Source: UBA4782 sp034430215
GTDB taxonomy: Bacteria; Chloroflexota; Anaerolineae; Anaerolineales; Anaerolineaceae
NCBI GenBank assembly: GCA_034430215.1
Contig: DAOUFE010000019.1
Location: 248,001 to 312,000, forward strand
Direction of reading: 5' to 3'
Length of the DNA: 64,000 nt
Below the pieces are notes generated by a model that did not search any database, was not told where the DNA came from, and saw only the letters and a program-made list of their open reading frames with translations. Every line of letters begins with the position of its first letter. Positions within the stretch are counted from its first letter, which is position 1. This document shows positions 57,115 through 64,000 of this stretch, in pieces. The position numbers and the translations under genes are program-made.

Positions 57115-58110
57115 TTATTCTTCAATAGCGTCAATATATCCTTTATCCAATTCGTTGTCAGACAGGTGCGCATAACGCTGCGTTACTGCGATATTCTTGT
57201 GGCGGGCCAATTCTTGTGCTAACTTAAGATTGCCAGAAGCTTGTAAAACCCGGGTTACAAAGTAGTGCCTAAAGGAGTGGGGGGTTATGCTGCCAACTGC
57301 TTCTTGTCCCAGTACTTCTGCCACCCGTTGATTGACAATATTCCTGCCCGTTGCAGTCGTGATGGGTTTGACTTTCTTTCCAGCTCCCGGATCGTGTCTT
57401 GCAAATAGGGGGAGTGCGCGTAGTGGTCGACCGCTACTTCCATCTAATTGTGCCCGTGCAGATAAATAGTCCTTTAGCGCATTTTGAGCTCGTTTTGAAA
57501 ATCTCACAACTGCCTGCCTGTCGCCTTTGCCAATGACAATAGCACGGCCTTCGTTCCAATCAAGGTCTCCTCTACGAAGCCCGCACGCTTCATGAACTCG
57601 CAAGCCAGTATCTGCAAGTGTAATGAGAAAAGCTCTATCGCGTAGATTTCTTAGCTTTTCCTCCTCATCAGCAGCCTGTGTGATATTCAAGCTCAATGCA
57701 TACTTCAATACTTTATCCAAATCGTTTTGGGGAAACTGCGGCAAACGTACACCAGGTCTTCGCGCTCTTTGTCGAATAATTAGGTGTATGCGTGGCAAAT
57801 TAATCATCGCAAGATTGTCACCCGCAAGGTAATCATAAAATCCGGTAATAGCGGTGAGATAAAGCCTTTCTGTGGCTGGAGAATAATCTTTTAACCTGGC
57901 ACAAAACCAGGCGACCGCATCTTCTGTTAACTCAGCCACAGGAATAACTTCTGGATTTATCTCATGTTCTTGTAACATCAATAGAAACAGAGAAATACCA
58001 TTTGCATAAGTGCGTGCAGTATTGCTACTGCGCGCAGTGCTGATCGTTGCTAAATATCGTTGCGTCGCGTCTTGTATTGATAACATTTCCCTGTTCGTAG
58101 TTTGTTCCAT
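57115..58110 (-). CDS. tyrosine recombinase (XerC/XerD-like integrase family)
   Basis: A 331-residue recombinase. The SAM-like N-terminal DNA-binding domain covers about 10-100. The catalytic domain has R171 in DTGLRVHEAC, a lysine near 195 in IGKGDRQA, H278 and R281 in TPHSFRHYFV, H304 in ARHKNIAV and the nucleophile Y313 in TQRYAHLS. All catalytic residues are present. ATG 58110 is preceded by GGAGGT; an upstream TTG at 58122 lies in that site. It could be the chromosomal Xer enzyme or a domesticated integrase. No other mobile genes surround it, which favours a Xer-type housekeeping role. Confidence 0.88.
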   Translation of the reverse strand: MEQTTNREMLSIQDATQRYLATISTARSSNTARTYANGISLFLLMLQEHEINPEVIPVAELTEDAVAWFCARLKDYSPATERLYLTAITGFYDYLAGDNLAMINLPRIHLIIRQRARRPGVRLPQFPQNDLDKVLKYALSLNITQAADEEEKLRNLRDRAFLITLADTGLRVHEACGLRRGDLDWNEGRAIVIGKGDRQAVVRFSKRAQNALKDYLSARAQLDGSSGRPLRALPLFARHDPGAGKKVKPITTATGRNIVNQRVAEVLGQEAVGSITPHSFRHYFVTRVLQASGNLKLAQELARHKNIAVTQRYAHLSDNELDKGYIDAIEE

Positions 58111-58669
58111 TTTTACCTCCAAAAGGGGGATTTTTCTGCTGATCCATAAAATTATAGCATGTTTATGGTAATCGCACTTATCAAAAGCAAGAACGCTTCA
58201 GTGGAGATCATGGAGAATTTTGGGTGAATATTTGCCTTCCTCTACCATTGATTATCATGATAAAAAGCACTGTTCGAACCTTTTTCACGCATATATAATT
58301 ACTCTGCATTATAAGCAATCTACTTTTGTTGGCGCATCTTGACTATGTAATGTAACACATTAACAATTCTCTAGATTACGAGATCGAAAATATTTTTGTT
58401 AACCATGGGTATTATTCTTTGTAAAGAGTATTCTTACTATATTCTGTCTTATTATGGTTCACCAATAAATTAATCATCTCTATGCTCACCCACCTATTTA
58501 TTATCTGGCTATTATCATAAATATTCGTATAATCGAAAATGCTATGAAATATTTTTTCTCTTGATTTATCTCAAAACTACTTCTATGCGCATATTATCAA
58601 TTTTTCTTTCCTTGTATTTAATGACTACCAATATTCTTGCAGGTTTCTTCTTTCCAGGATGACCAAAAC
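58111..58669. other. 559-base AT-rich intergenic region between divergent recombinase and larA genes
   Basis: No convincing gene is present; the longest frames are about 20 codons without ribosome-binding sites. It contains the recombinase promoter on the minus strand (58151-58159), a perfect palindrome TTATCATGATAA (58252-58263), a short inverted repeat TAATGT-AAC-ACATTA near 58348-58362, and TATAAT at 58528-58533 as a candidate element for larA. A possible recombinase target site was looked for but none is convincing. No tRNA-like or riboswitch-like fold is recognised. Confidence 0.45.
58151..58159 (-). promoter_or_regulatory. extended -10 promoter of the tyrosine recombinase gene
   Basis: On the minus strand TGCTATAAT reads from 58159 to 58151, a perfect extended -10. 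Initiation near 58144 leaves about a 34-base leader carrying GGAGGT before ATG 58110. No clear -35 is present. Confidence 0.55.
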
Positions 58670-59938
58670 ATGACAGATATCACCTTAAAATATGGTTCCA
58701 CGTTAATTTCTGCTGCTCTTTCACAGACAGAAAAGTTTGATTGGGTGCTCCCCCCTTCGGTTTCTGCTAAATCCAGCCCCGCCCTTCTTGTTAACCATGC
58801 ATTAAATAATTATCTGGGCAATATCCATTCTGAAAAGCTTTTTCCTAATGCAAGAGTTGCCATTGCAATCAATGATAAAACTCGCCCGGTCCCCCACTCT
58901 GACCTTGTACCACCCTTATTGGATTGGTTGAAACAAAAAGGAATATTACCAGATAATATCCTGTTTATAATAGCTACGGGAACACATACCCCCATGAAAC
59001 CTGACGAGTACTCGCTAGTCCTCCCCGACAATTTAACGAAAGAATATAAAGTTATTTCGCATAATTGTAAGGATGATGCCAACCTTATTCATCTGGGTGA
59101 AACTAAGGATAATCACACTCCCGTATTTGTTAACAAAGACTTCTACTCAGCTGACTATCGAATCATTATCGGTAATATCGAACCACATCATTTCATGGGT
59201 TTTTCAGGTGGAAATAAAACAGCTGCTATTGGCTTAACTGGAATGACAACCATTCAAGCAAATCATTCTCTCCTGTCCCATCCCAATTGCACTACTGGCA
59301 GGTATAGCGATAATCCAATGCGACAGGATGTAGAAGAAATTGCGAAAATGATCGTCGTTGACCTGGCTTTGAATGTGGTCATGAATGACCATCGAGAGAT
59401 CATCGAAGTCCTGGCTGGAGATCCACTATCTGTGATGGAAAAGGGAATTTCTGTCTGTCAAAAGGTCTGCCAGGTACCTGTCTCCCAACAATACGATCTT
59501 GTCATTGCTTCTGCTGGTGGGTATCCGAAGGATATCAACTTTTATCAAGCACAAAAAGCAATGACACATGGTGCAATGCTTACAAAAGATAGAGGCGTTT
59601 TGATATTATCAGCCGAGTGTCGAGAAGGTCCAGGCAGTGAAGGTTTTGAGGCATTCATGACAAATACAACCAGCCCTTCTGATGTTCTGAAGAAATGGGC
59701 GAACCAACCATTTCAAATTGGTCCTCATAAAGCATTTTTAACCGCCCGGATACTTGAACGTATTCATGTTATTTTGATTTCCAATCTTTCATCCGAGACT
59801 GTAAAGTCGTGGCACATGATCCCTGCAGTCTCGCTACAGGATGCCATATATCAAGCTAAAGATTTGCTGTCACAAGATTCTTCCATTGCAATCATACCAA
59901 ATGCGGTAAATACCATCCCATTGCTGAAGCTCGCGTAA
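58670..59938 (+). CDS. LarA-family protein (nickel-pincer lactate racemase or related epimerase)
   Basis: A 422-residue protein starting at ATG 58670, in line with the LarA family length; the in-frame extension to 58637 is less likely. GTHTP carries H106, EPHHFMGFSGGNK carries H173/H174 and K183, and QANHS carries H199. These correspond in order and spacing to His108, His174, Lys184 and His200 of Lactobacillus plantarum LarA (from memory), where the lysine holds the nickel pincer cofactor. Family members epimerise 2-hydroxyacids. LarB, LarC and LarE, which make the cofactor, are not in the window. AGGATGA upstream is a weak ribosome-binding site. Confidence 0.87.
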   Translation: MTDITLKYGSTLISAALSQTEKFDWVLPPSVSAKSSPALLVNHALNNYLGNIHSEKLFPNARVAIAINDKTRPVPHSDLVPPLLDWLKQKGILPDNILFIIATGTHTPMKPDEYSLVLPDNLTKEYKVISHNCKDDANLIHLGETKDNHTPVFVNKDFYSADYRIIIGNIEPHHFMGFSGGNKTAAIGLTGMTTIQANHSLLSHPNCTTGRYSDNPMRQDVEEIAKMIVVDLALNVVMNDHREIIEVLAGDPLSVMEKGISVCQKVCQVPVSQQYDLVIASAGGYPKDINFYQAQKAMTHGAMLTKDRGVLILSAECREGPGSEGFEAFMTNTTSPSDVLKKWANQPFQIGPHKAFLTARILERIHVILISNLSSETVKSWHMIPAVSLQDAIYQAKDLLSQDSSIAIIPNAVNTIPLLKLA

Positions 59939-59955
59939 CCGTAAATTCTATTTAT

Positions 59956-59964
59956 TGTTATAAT
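59956..59964 (+). promoter_or_regulatory. extended -10 promoter of the asp23-nusB unit
   Basis: TGTTATAAT occupies 59956-59964. Initiation would fall near 59971, within the palindrome TGCTATAGCA (59964-59973), which could act as an operator. GGAGAG precedes the ATG at 60008. No good -35 is seen. Confidence 0.5.
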
Positions 59965-60007
59965 GCTATAGCATACGAAATGTATTGAAAAATTTTATGG
60001 AGAGAAA

Positions 60008-60358
60008 ATGACAATAAATAATCGACCTCCAGGGAAAACCACTATTGCACCTTATGTCTTAACCCAGATCGCTCGTTTAACGGCATTAAGTGTTGAAGGT
60101 GTATCACGTCTTGCACCTGTTCCAACTACCGTTGATAGGATTTTTGTTAAAAATGCAAACGAGGGAGTTGTTGTTGAAATAGAAGATGATTGCGTCAATG
60201 TTGAGATTCATGTCATTGTCAAGAAAGATCTCAATGTTCGTGATATCTGCCACAAAATACAAGCCCAGGTTTCAAGGGCAATTTCTGAAATGGTCGGAAT
60301 GGATATAGGGTGGATCAATGTTCACGTAGAGGACATTGATTATGAAATGGAAAATTAA
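60008..60358 (+). CDS. Asp23/Gls24 family envelope-stress-related protein
   Basis: A 116-residue protein of the Asp23 family. It has TIAPYVLTQIARLTALSVEGV, the typical start, then the double-strand region with VEIEDDCVNVEIHVIV and VSRAISEMVGMDIGWINVHVEDIDYE. In Firmicutes such proteins are membrane-associated or cell-envelope stress factors, and they are often encoded directly before nusB, as here (9-base gap). Function in this lineage is unknown. Confidence 0.9.
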   Translation: MTINNRPPGKTTIAPYVLTQIARLTALSVEGVSRLAPVPTTVDRIFVKNANEGVVVEIEDDCVNVEIHVIVKKDLNVRDICHKIQAQVSRAISEMVGMDIGWINVHVEDIDYEMEN

Positions 60359-60367
60359 TAACAAAAT

Positions 60368-60805
60368 ATGAAATCACGCACAAAAGCGCGTAGTGTTGCT
60401 TTACAAGTACTTTACGAAATCGATCTTACTGGTCATCCTATTGGGGAAGTATTCAAAGATAGGATAGAAGAAACCCCAATGGATGATAACTTGGCTCAAT
60501 TTGCTTTACAGATTGTTCAAGGTGTAATGCCAATTACCAGTCAACTCGATGAATTGATCGCCCTGCATGCACCTGAGTGGCCAATGGATCAAGTGGCGGT
60601 AATTGACCGCAACATTTTAAGAATTGCGCTCTGGGAGTTTGGAGTAGAGAGTTGCACACCTGTTAAAGTAGCGATCAATGAAGCAATTGAGCTGGCTAAA
60701 TTATTTGGTTCTGATAGTGCTCCGCGCTTTATTAATGGTGTTTTAGGTGCATTAGCTTCTCACGAAAATCAAATACAACAGACTCTTCGTAAATATCAAG
60801 TCTGA
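60368..60805 (+). CDS. nusB: transcription antitermination factor NusB
   Basis: A 145-residue all-helical RNA-binding protein. KARSVALQVLYEIDLTG is the N-terminal signature, followed by VAVIDRNILRIALWEF and the C-terminal KVAINEAIELAKLFGSDSAPRFINGVLGAL, all diagnostic. It binds boxA RNA with S10 and promotes rRNA transcription antitermination. The asp23-nusB pair is usual in Gram-positive bacteria and some Chloroflexota. The gene starts 9 bases after asp23 without a strong ribosome-binding site. Confidence 0.95.
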   Translation: MKSRTKARSVALQVLYEIDLTGHPIGEVFKDRIEETPMDDNLAQFALQIVQGVMPITSQLDELIALHAPEWPMDQVAVIDRNILRIALWEFGVESCTPVKVAINEAIELAKLFGSDSAPRFINGVLGALASHENQIQQTLRKYQV

Positions 60806-60820
60806 TCTCTTGATGAGAAT

Positions 60821-60839
60821 AAATTAACTGAGTTAATTT
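60821..60839. promoter_or_regulatory. perfect inverted repeat directly before the GH113-like gene
   Basis: AAATTAAC-TGA-GTTAATTT is an eight-base inverted repeat with a three-base centre, ending one base before the ATG at 60841. It occupies the place where a Shine-Dalgarno sequence would be, and none is present. It could be an operator or an mRNA hairpin that limits initiation. Confidence 0.4.
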
Positions 60840-60840
60840 C

Positions 60841-63336
60841 ATGCAACGACGCATTGCTCCAACTTTTTCTCGAATACTATATACGATAGTAATTCTTTTA
60901 GTATATTCCGGGTTGGCTGCCTGCGATTTACGAAGCTTTATTTACCCTGAGGAAGAAGCTGTCTCGGAAAAGCCTGCAGTACCTGCTTTGGCTTCAATGG
61001 AAGTAGATTTCAGCGTTTTTGTTCCTGAAACTACGCCCGAAGATGCTGAAGTTTATGTTGATATCCTGGATGAAGTTACCGGTTTAGCTTTCAATCCAAA
61101 ACGATATAGCTTGACAAAATCTGCTGAAAGATTTTATACCGGTAAAATTGCATTATCTCAAGGTTCGGTAGTACGATACCGGTACATCCTTCAATCAGAT
61201 CCACCTATTATTGAAGCAAACCCTTTGGGTGCGAAAGTACGATACCGTCTTGCATATATCGTTCCAGGCTTGCAAGTTCGCGATCTTGTGAGCCAATGGG
61301 AAAACCAACCTTTTGAAGTTGCGACTGGCAGGGTTCAGGGTGTAGTATTTGATACTTCTACACATATGACAGCAGCAAATATATTGGTTTCGATTGCAGG
61401 AATCAGCACTATTACTTCGGTTGATGGCTCGTATACCCTGGATGGAGTGCCTGTAGGAACGCATAACCTTGTTGCATACAGTTTAGATGGTAGCTATAAA
61501 ACTTTTCAGCAAGGTGCTATGATAGCGGCTTCTTCTACTACGCCAGCAACCCTTCAATTAACTCCGTCCAATCTGGTAAATGTTACTTTTATTGTTACAC
61601 CACCTTCTCAACAATCTTCTGATGTAATGCGTCCCATCCGTTTGATAGGCGATCTCTATCAATTAGGAAATACATTCGCAGATCTTCTAGGTGGTATGTC
61701 AACCCTTGCAGATCGAGCACCAACCCTTACACCCCGTTCTGATGGTAGTTACATTCTATCCATCCAATTACCAGCAGATGCATATTTTCAATATAAATAT
61801 AGTCTCGGAGATGGTTTTTGGAATGCGGAACATGGGGTTGATGGCGATTTTCGAATTCGTGAGATGATCGTTCCACAAGAAGATACAACCTATTATGAAA
61901 CCATAACATCATGGGAAGCAAGCGGAGCAAAACCTGTTCATTTTTCTGTCACAGTTCCGGAAAATACACCAAAGACAGAGCACATTACCTTGCAGCTCAA
62001 TCCATTTGGGTGGATGGAACCAATACCGATGTGGCAGGTCAATGAAACACAATGGGAGTATACCCTTTATAGTCCGATGAACATGGTAGGTGAAGTTTTC
62101 TATCGAATTTGCAGAAATGAGCAATGTGATGTAACTGCTGATGCGAAATCTGTAAGCGAAAACGCAAGCTGGGATTCATTCACTCCTTCTTTAATCGAAC
62201 AAACTATAAATTATGAAGTAGAAAATTGGGCGAATCTTTCAACCCTCAAAGATCCTACTTCCGTTGTGACAACAACCATATCGAAACAACATTCTGGATA
62301 TATCGCAGGAATTGAACTCGCCCGATTCAGCCATCCATCATGGGTGTCTTCTTATCCATCTGCAATGGATAATATTGCAGATCTGGGTGCAAACTGGGTT
62401 TTCCTTTCTCCAACATGGTCAGTTATCAATAATTCACCACCAGTGATCACGCAAAAAGCTGGTGTTGATCTTCTTCAACCTGATATATCAACTCTCATTG
62501 CAGAAACGCATGCAAAAAATTTACAGATTGCCATCTTTCCGAGGTTAAATTTCACGACTGATTTCAAATCATGGTGGTCAAGCGCAACCCGAGATCAAAA
62601 TTGGTGGCAAACCTGGTTTGACCGCTATTCCTTATTCATCCTTCATCAAGCAAGCTTGGCAGAAAAAGCTGGTGCGAACGCATTTATTCTTGGCGGTACC
62701 GAGGTAATACCCGCATTGCCACTGGGAAAGTTATTTGATGGTACTGATGCGAATGTACCACTAGATGCCGAGCAACAATGGTTGAATTTAATTGGTGAAA
62801 TTCGTTCTCGCTTTTCTGGAACAATAGCCTGGGCAATCCCTTATCCATTTTTGACTGATCACTATCCTACATTCATTGATCAGTTTGATTGGATATATGT
62901 TCTCTATTCAGCTCCTCTCGCCTCTACAGATGCACCAACTCAGGCAGAAATGAGCAACGAATTATTGCGACTTTTAGATCAAGACATTAAGGCTTTGAAA
63001 GATAGCCTTGGTAAACCATTGATTCTTGGAGTTCAATTTTCATCTGCAGATGGAGCTGCTACCAACTGTATCCTTTCTTCAGAACATTGTTTCTTTATCG
63101 ATTGGGAAGCAAATTCTACATATGCAGGAACGGAATGCAAAGTTGATCTACTCGAACAAGTAGACATGTATAATGCATTATTTACAGCAATCAACCAGAT
63201 AACATGGCTCGATGGAGTTGTCAGTCGAGGCTATTACTCGCCCGCTATAGTTCAGGATTGCTCACCGTCCATTCACGGAAAGCCTGCAGCAGATGTAATT
63301 TGGTATTGGTTTCCGCGCCTTTTAGGTGTGAAATGA
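60841..63336 (+). CDS. modular extracellular lipoprotein with a GH113-like catalytic barrel
   Basis: An 831-residue lipoprotein. The signal helix ends in lipobox LAAC (C28). Then come a beta-rich module (about 50-150), a carboxypeptidase-regulatory-like beta domain (about 163-245; VQGVVFDTSTHMTAANILVS and SVDGSYTLDGVPVGTHNL), and two CBM20-like starch-binding-type modules (about 246-350 and 365-460; VTVPENTPKTEHITLQLN). From about 485 follows a TIM barrel resembling glycoside hydrolase family 113, with ADLGANWVFLSPTW, the tryptophan-rich WWQTWFDRYSLF and FILGGTEV carrying the candidate acid/base E621. It would act outside the cell on a polysaccharide, perhaps a mannan or glucan. The assignment rests on remembered motif patterns. 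Confidence 0.65.
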   Translation: MQRRIAPTFSRILYTIVILLVYSGLAACDLRSFIYPEEEAVSEKPAVPALASMEVDFSVFVPETTPEDAEVYVDILDEVTGLAFNPKRYSLTKSAERFYTGKIALSQGSVVRYRYILQSDPPIIEANPLGAKVRYRLAYIVPGLQVRDLVSQWENQPFEVATGRVQGVVFDTSTHMTAANILVSIAGISTITSVDGSYTLDGVPVGTHNLVAYSLDGSYKTFQQGAMIAASSTTPATLQLTPSNLVNVTFIVTPPSQQSSDVMRPIRLIGDLYQLGNTFADLLGGMSTLADRAPTLTPRSDGSYILSIQLPADAYFQYKYSLGDGFWNAEHGVDGDFRIREMIVPQEDTTYYETITSWEASGAKPVHFSVTVPENTPKTEHITLQLNPFGWMEPIPMWQVNETQWEYTLYSPMNMVGEVFYRICRNEQCDVTADAKSVSENASWDSFTPSLIEQTINYEVENWANLSTLKDPTSVVTTTISKQHSGYIAGIELARFSHPSWVSSYPSAMDNIADLGANWVFLSPTWSVINNSPPVITQKAGVDLLQPDISTLIAETHAKNLQIAIFPRLNFTTDFKSWWSSATRDQNWWQTWFDRYSLFILHQASLAEKAGANAFILGGTEVIPALPLGKLFDGTDANVPLDAEQQWLNLIGEIRSRFSGTIAWAIPYPFLTDHYPTFIDQFDWIYVLYSAPLASTDAPTQAEMSNELLRLLDQDIKALKDSLGKPLILGVQFSSADGAATNCILSSEHCFFIDWEANSTYAGTECKVDLLEQVDMYNALFTAINQITWLDGVVSRGYYSPAIVQDCSPSIHGKPAADVIWYWFPRLLGVK

Positions 63337-63363
63337 CAAAATATTCTACTCAGGGAGGTGGCC

Positions 63364-64000
63364 ATGCAGATACATGGCATGAACAGTCCATATGGATTGG
63401 AACATCATGGTCTGGAGAAAGTATCACAAGCTTTTTGGAATTTAGAACCTGCAAAATTAATTGAAGAAGTAATACGAAGATCTGAGGGGGAATTTTCAGA
63501 TGTTGGGGAACTATATGTATATACCGGAAAACAAACCGGTCGATGCCCCGAAGCAAAATATTTAGTCGAAAACAATATCGTAAAAGATCAACCTATATGG
63601 TGGGATGCGAATAAACGTATGTCACCAGCAACCTTCACACATTTGAAGGAAAGATTTTCCAGTTATTTGGAAAGTAAAGATGTTTTTATTCAAGATTTAC
63701 TTGTTTGTGCAGATAAAACTTATCAATACTCTCTGCGTGTGATCACTGAATCAGCATGGAGTGCACTATTTGCTACCAATCTATTTATTCGCCCTGGTTC
63801 AAAACAAAAGAATAATATCACCCCCGATATTACTGTGATCCATTGCCCGAATTTTCACCCATCACCTGAAACAGATGGAACTGATACAGATATTGTGATC
63901 GCTCTGGATCTTGAAAGCAAACTGATCCTCATTGGTGGCACTGGGTATGCTGGTGAAATTAAAAAATCGGTATTTACCATGCTGAATTTTCACCTGCCAC
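63364..64000 (+). CDS. pckA: phosphoenolpyruvate carboxykinase (ATP), 3' end cut by window edge
   Basis: The frame opens at ATG 63364, with GGGAGGTGG upstream, and runs to the right edge (212 codons visible). The N-terminal half of ATP-type PEPCK is recognisable: LEHHGLEKVSQAFWNLEPAKLIEEV, then LYVYTGKQTGRCPEAKYLV, a variant of the TG-x-x-TGRSP segment, and later NFHPSPETDGTDTDIVIALDL and LIGGTGYAGEIKKSVFTMLNF, the substrate and metal lysine segment. The nucleotide P-loop lies beyond the edge. It interconverts oxaloacetate + ATP with PEP + CO2 + ADP. It follows the GH113-like gene by 27 bases. Confidence 0.93.
   Translation, partial: MQIHGMNSPYGLEHHGLEKVSQAFWNLEPAKLIEEVIRRSEGEFSDVGELYVYTGKQTGRCPEAKYLVENNIVKDQPIWWDANKRMSPATFTHLKERFSSYLESKDVFIQDLLVCADKTYQYSLRVITESAWSALFATNLFIRPGSKQKNNITPDITVIHCPNFHPSPETDGTDTDIVIALDLESKLILIGGTGYAGEIKKSVFTMLNFHLP

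Noticed and set aside
58331..58358. dif-like recombination site near the tyrosine recombinase
   Set aside because: One half (TAATGTAACAC) loosely resembles a XerD arm, but the two halves are not inverted repeats of each other and the match to known dif sites is poor.
57115..58669. Prophage or integrative element marked by the recombinase
   Set aside because: No phage, plasmid or transposon gene, no tRNA attachment site and no flanking direct repeat was seen.
1..64000. tRNA, rRNA, tmRNA or CRISPR arrays
   Set aside because: No cloverleaf-like segment, rRNA-conserved sequence or regularly spaced repeat array was noticed; short RNAs could still be missed without a covariance search.

Overview
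The window is a bacterial chromosome segment of roughly 40-43% GC by eye. It looks like an obligately anaerobic, fermentative member of the Chloroflexota (Anaerolineae-like). That placement is inference: it rests on the mix of ferredoxin-linked oxidoreductases (IorAB, AOR), ADP-forming acetyl-CoA synthetase, corrinoid methyltransferases, LarA, lipoproteins with a plain lipobox and the style of the PhnD/PhnE genes. There is no rRNA, tRNA, CRISPR array or insertion sequence that I can see. Both edges cut genes: an acetyltransferase-like gene on the left and ATP-type PEP carboxykinase on the right.

Layout. (1) 1-7139, minus strand: fmdB-like zinc ribbon, argF, rocD, a CoA-transferase, pyk, a PAS-GAF-HD-GYP protein and a GNAT-like gene. 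This is a central and ornithine metabolism block. (2) 7333-11737, plus: a phosphonate/phosphite-type ABC importer (phnD, phnC and two phnE genes). (3) 11796-13295, minus: a B12-binding radical SAM protein. (4) 13452-17648, plus: a NarL-type two-component system, a membrane protein and a DHA2-type efflux pump. (5) 17691-46865, minus: a 24-gene, 29-kb directon, the most remarkable part. (6) 47092-57105, plus: a complete mannose-family PTS (HPr, EI, IIA, IIB and two IIC-IID fusion proteins) with a HutC-type regulator, an aldolase and a zinc dehydrogenase. (7) 57115-58110, minus: a lone tyrosine recombinase beside a 0.56-kb AT-rich gap. (8) 58670-64000, plus: larA, an Asp23 protein, nusB, a modular GH113-like lipoprotein and pckA.

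The 29-kb directon reads as one anaerobic catabolic programme behind a GntR/FCD regulator. In transcription order it holds: an MttB-family methyltransferase; an ornithine-cyclodeaminase-family enzyme; a corrinoid protein; an MtmB homologue that has isoleucine where MtmB has pyrrolysine; a polyferredoxin; a tungsten-type aldehyde:ferredoxin oxidoreductase and its MoaD-like partner; a YgeW-like carbamoyltransferase; a PreA/dihydroorotate-dehydrogenase-like flavoprotein; an SsnA-like amidohydrolase; ATP-dependent hydantoinase subunits (HyuA, HyuB); an opine-dehydrogenase-like enzyme; a two-gene molybdenum hydroxylase; a self-contained ECF transporter; an EamA transporter; and IorAB interleaved with ADP-forming acyl-CoA synthetase subunits. 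My reading is that an N-methylated nitrogen heterocycle, or a related ureide, is imported, oxidised, ring-opened, decarbamoylated and demethylated, and that energy is recovered as carbamoyl phosphate, methyl-corrinoid and acyl-CoA. Creatinine or 1-methylhydantoin fits several steps, but the substrate cannot be fixed from sequence alone.

Regulatory sequence is readable in places. There are several promoters with an extended -10 (TGnTATAAT), one of which would give a leaderless kinase mRNA. A DasR-like perfect palindrome follows the PTS-regulator promoter, interlocking palindromes precede the GntR/FCD gene, and four hairpin terminators are clear, with a fifth hairpin of uncertain role at argF.
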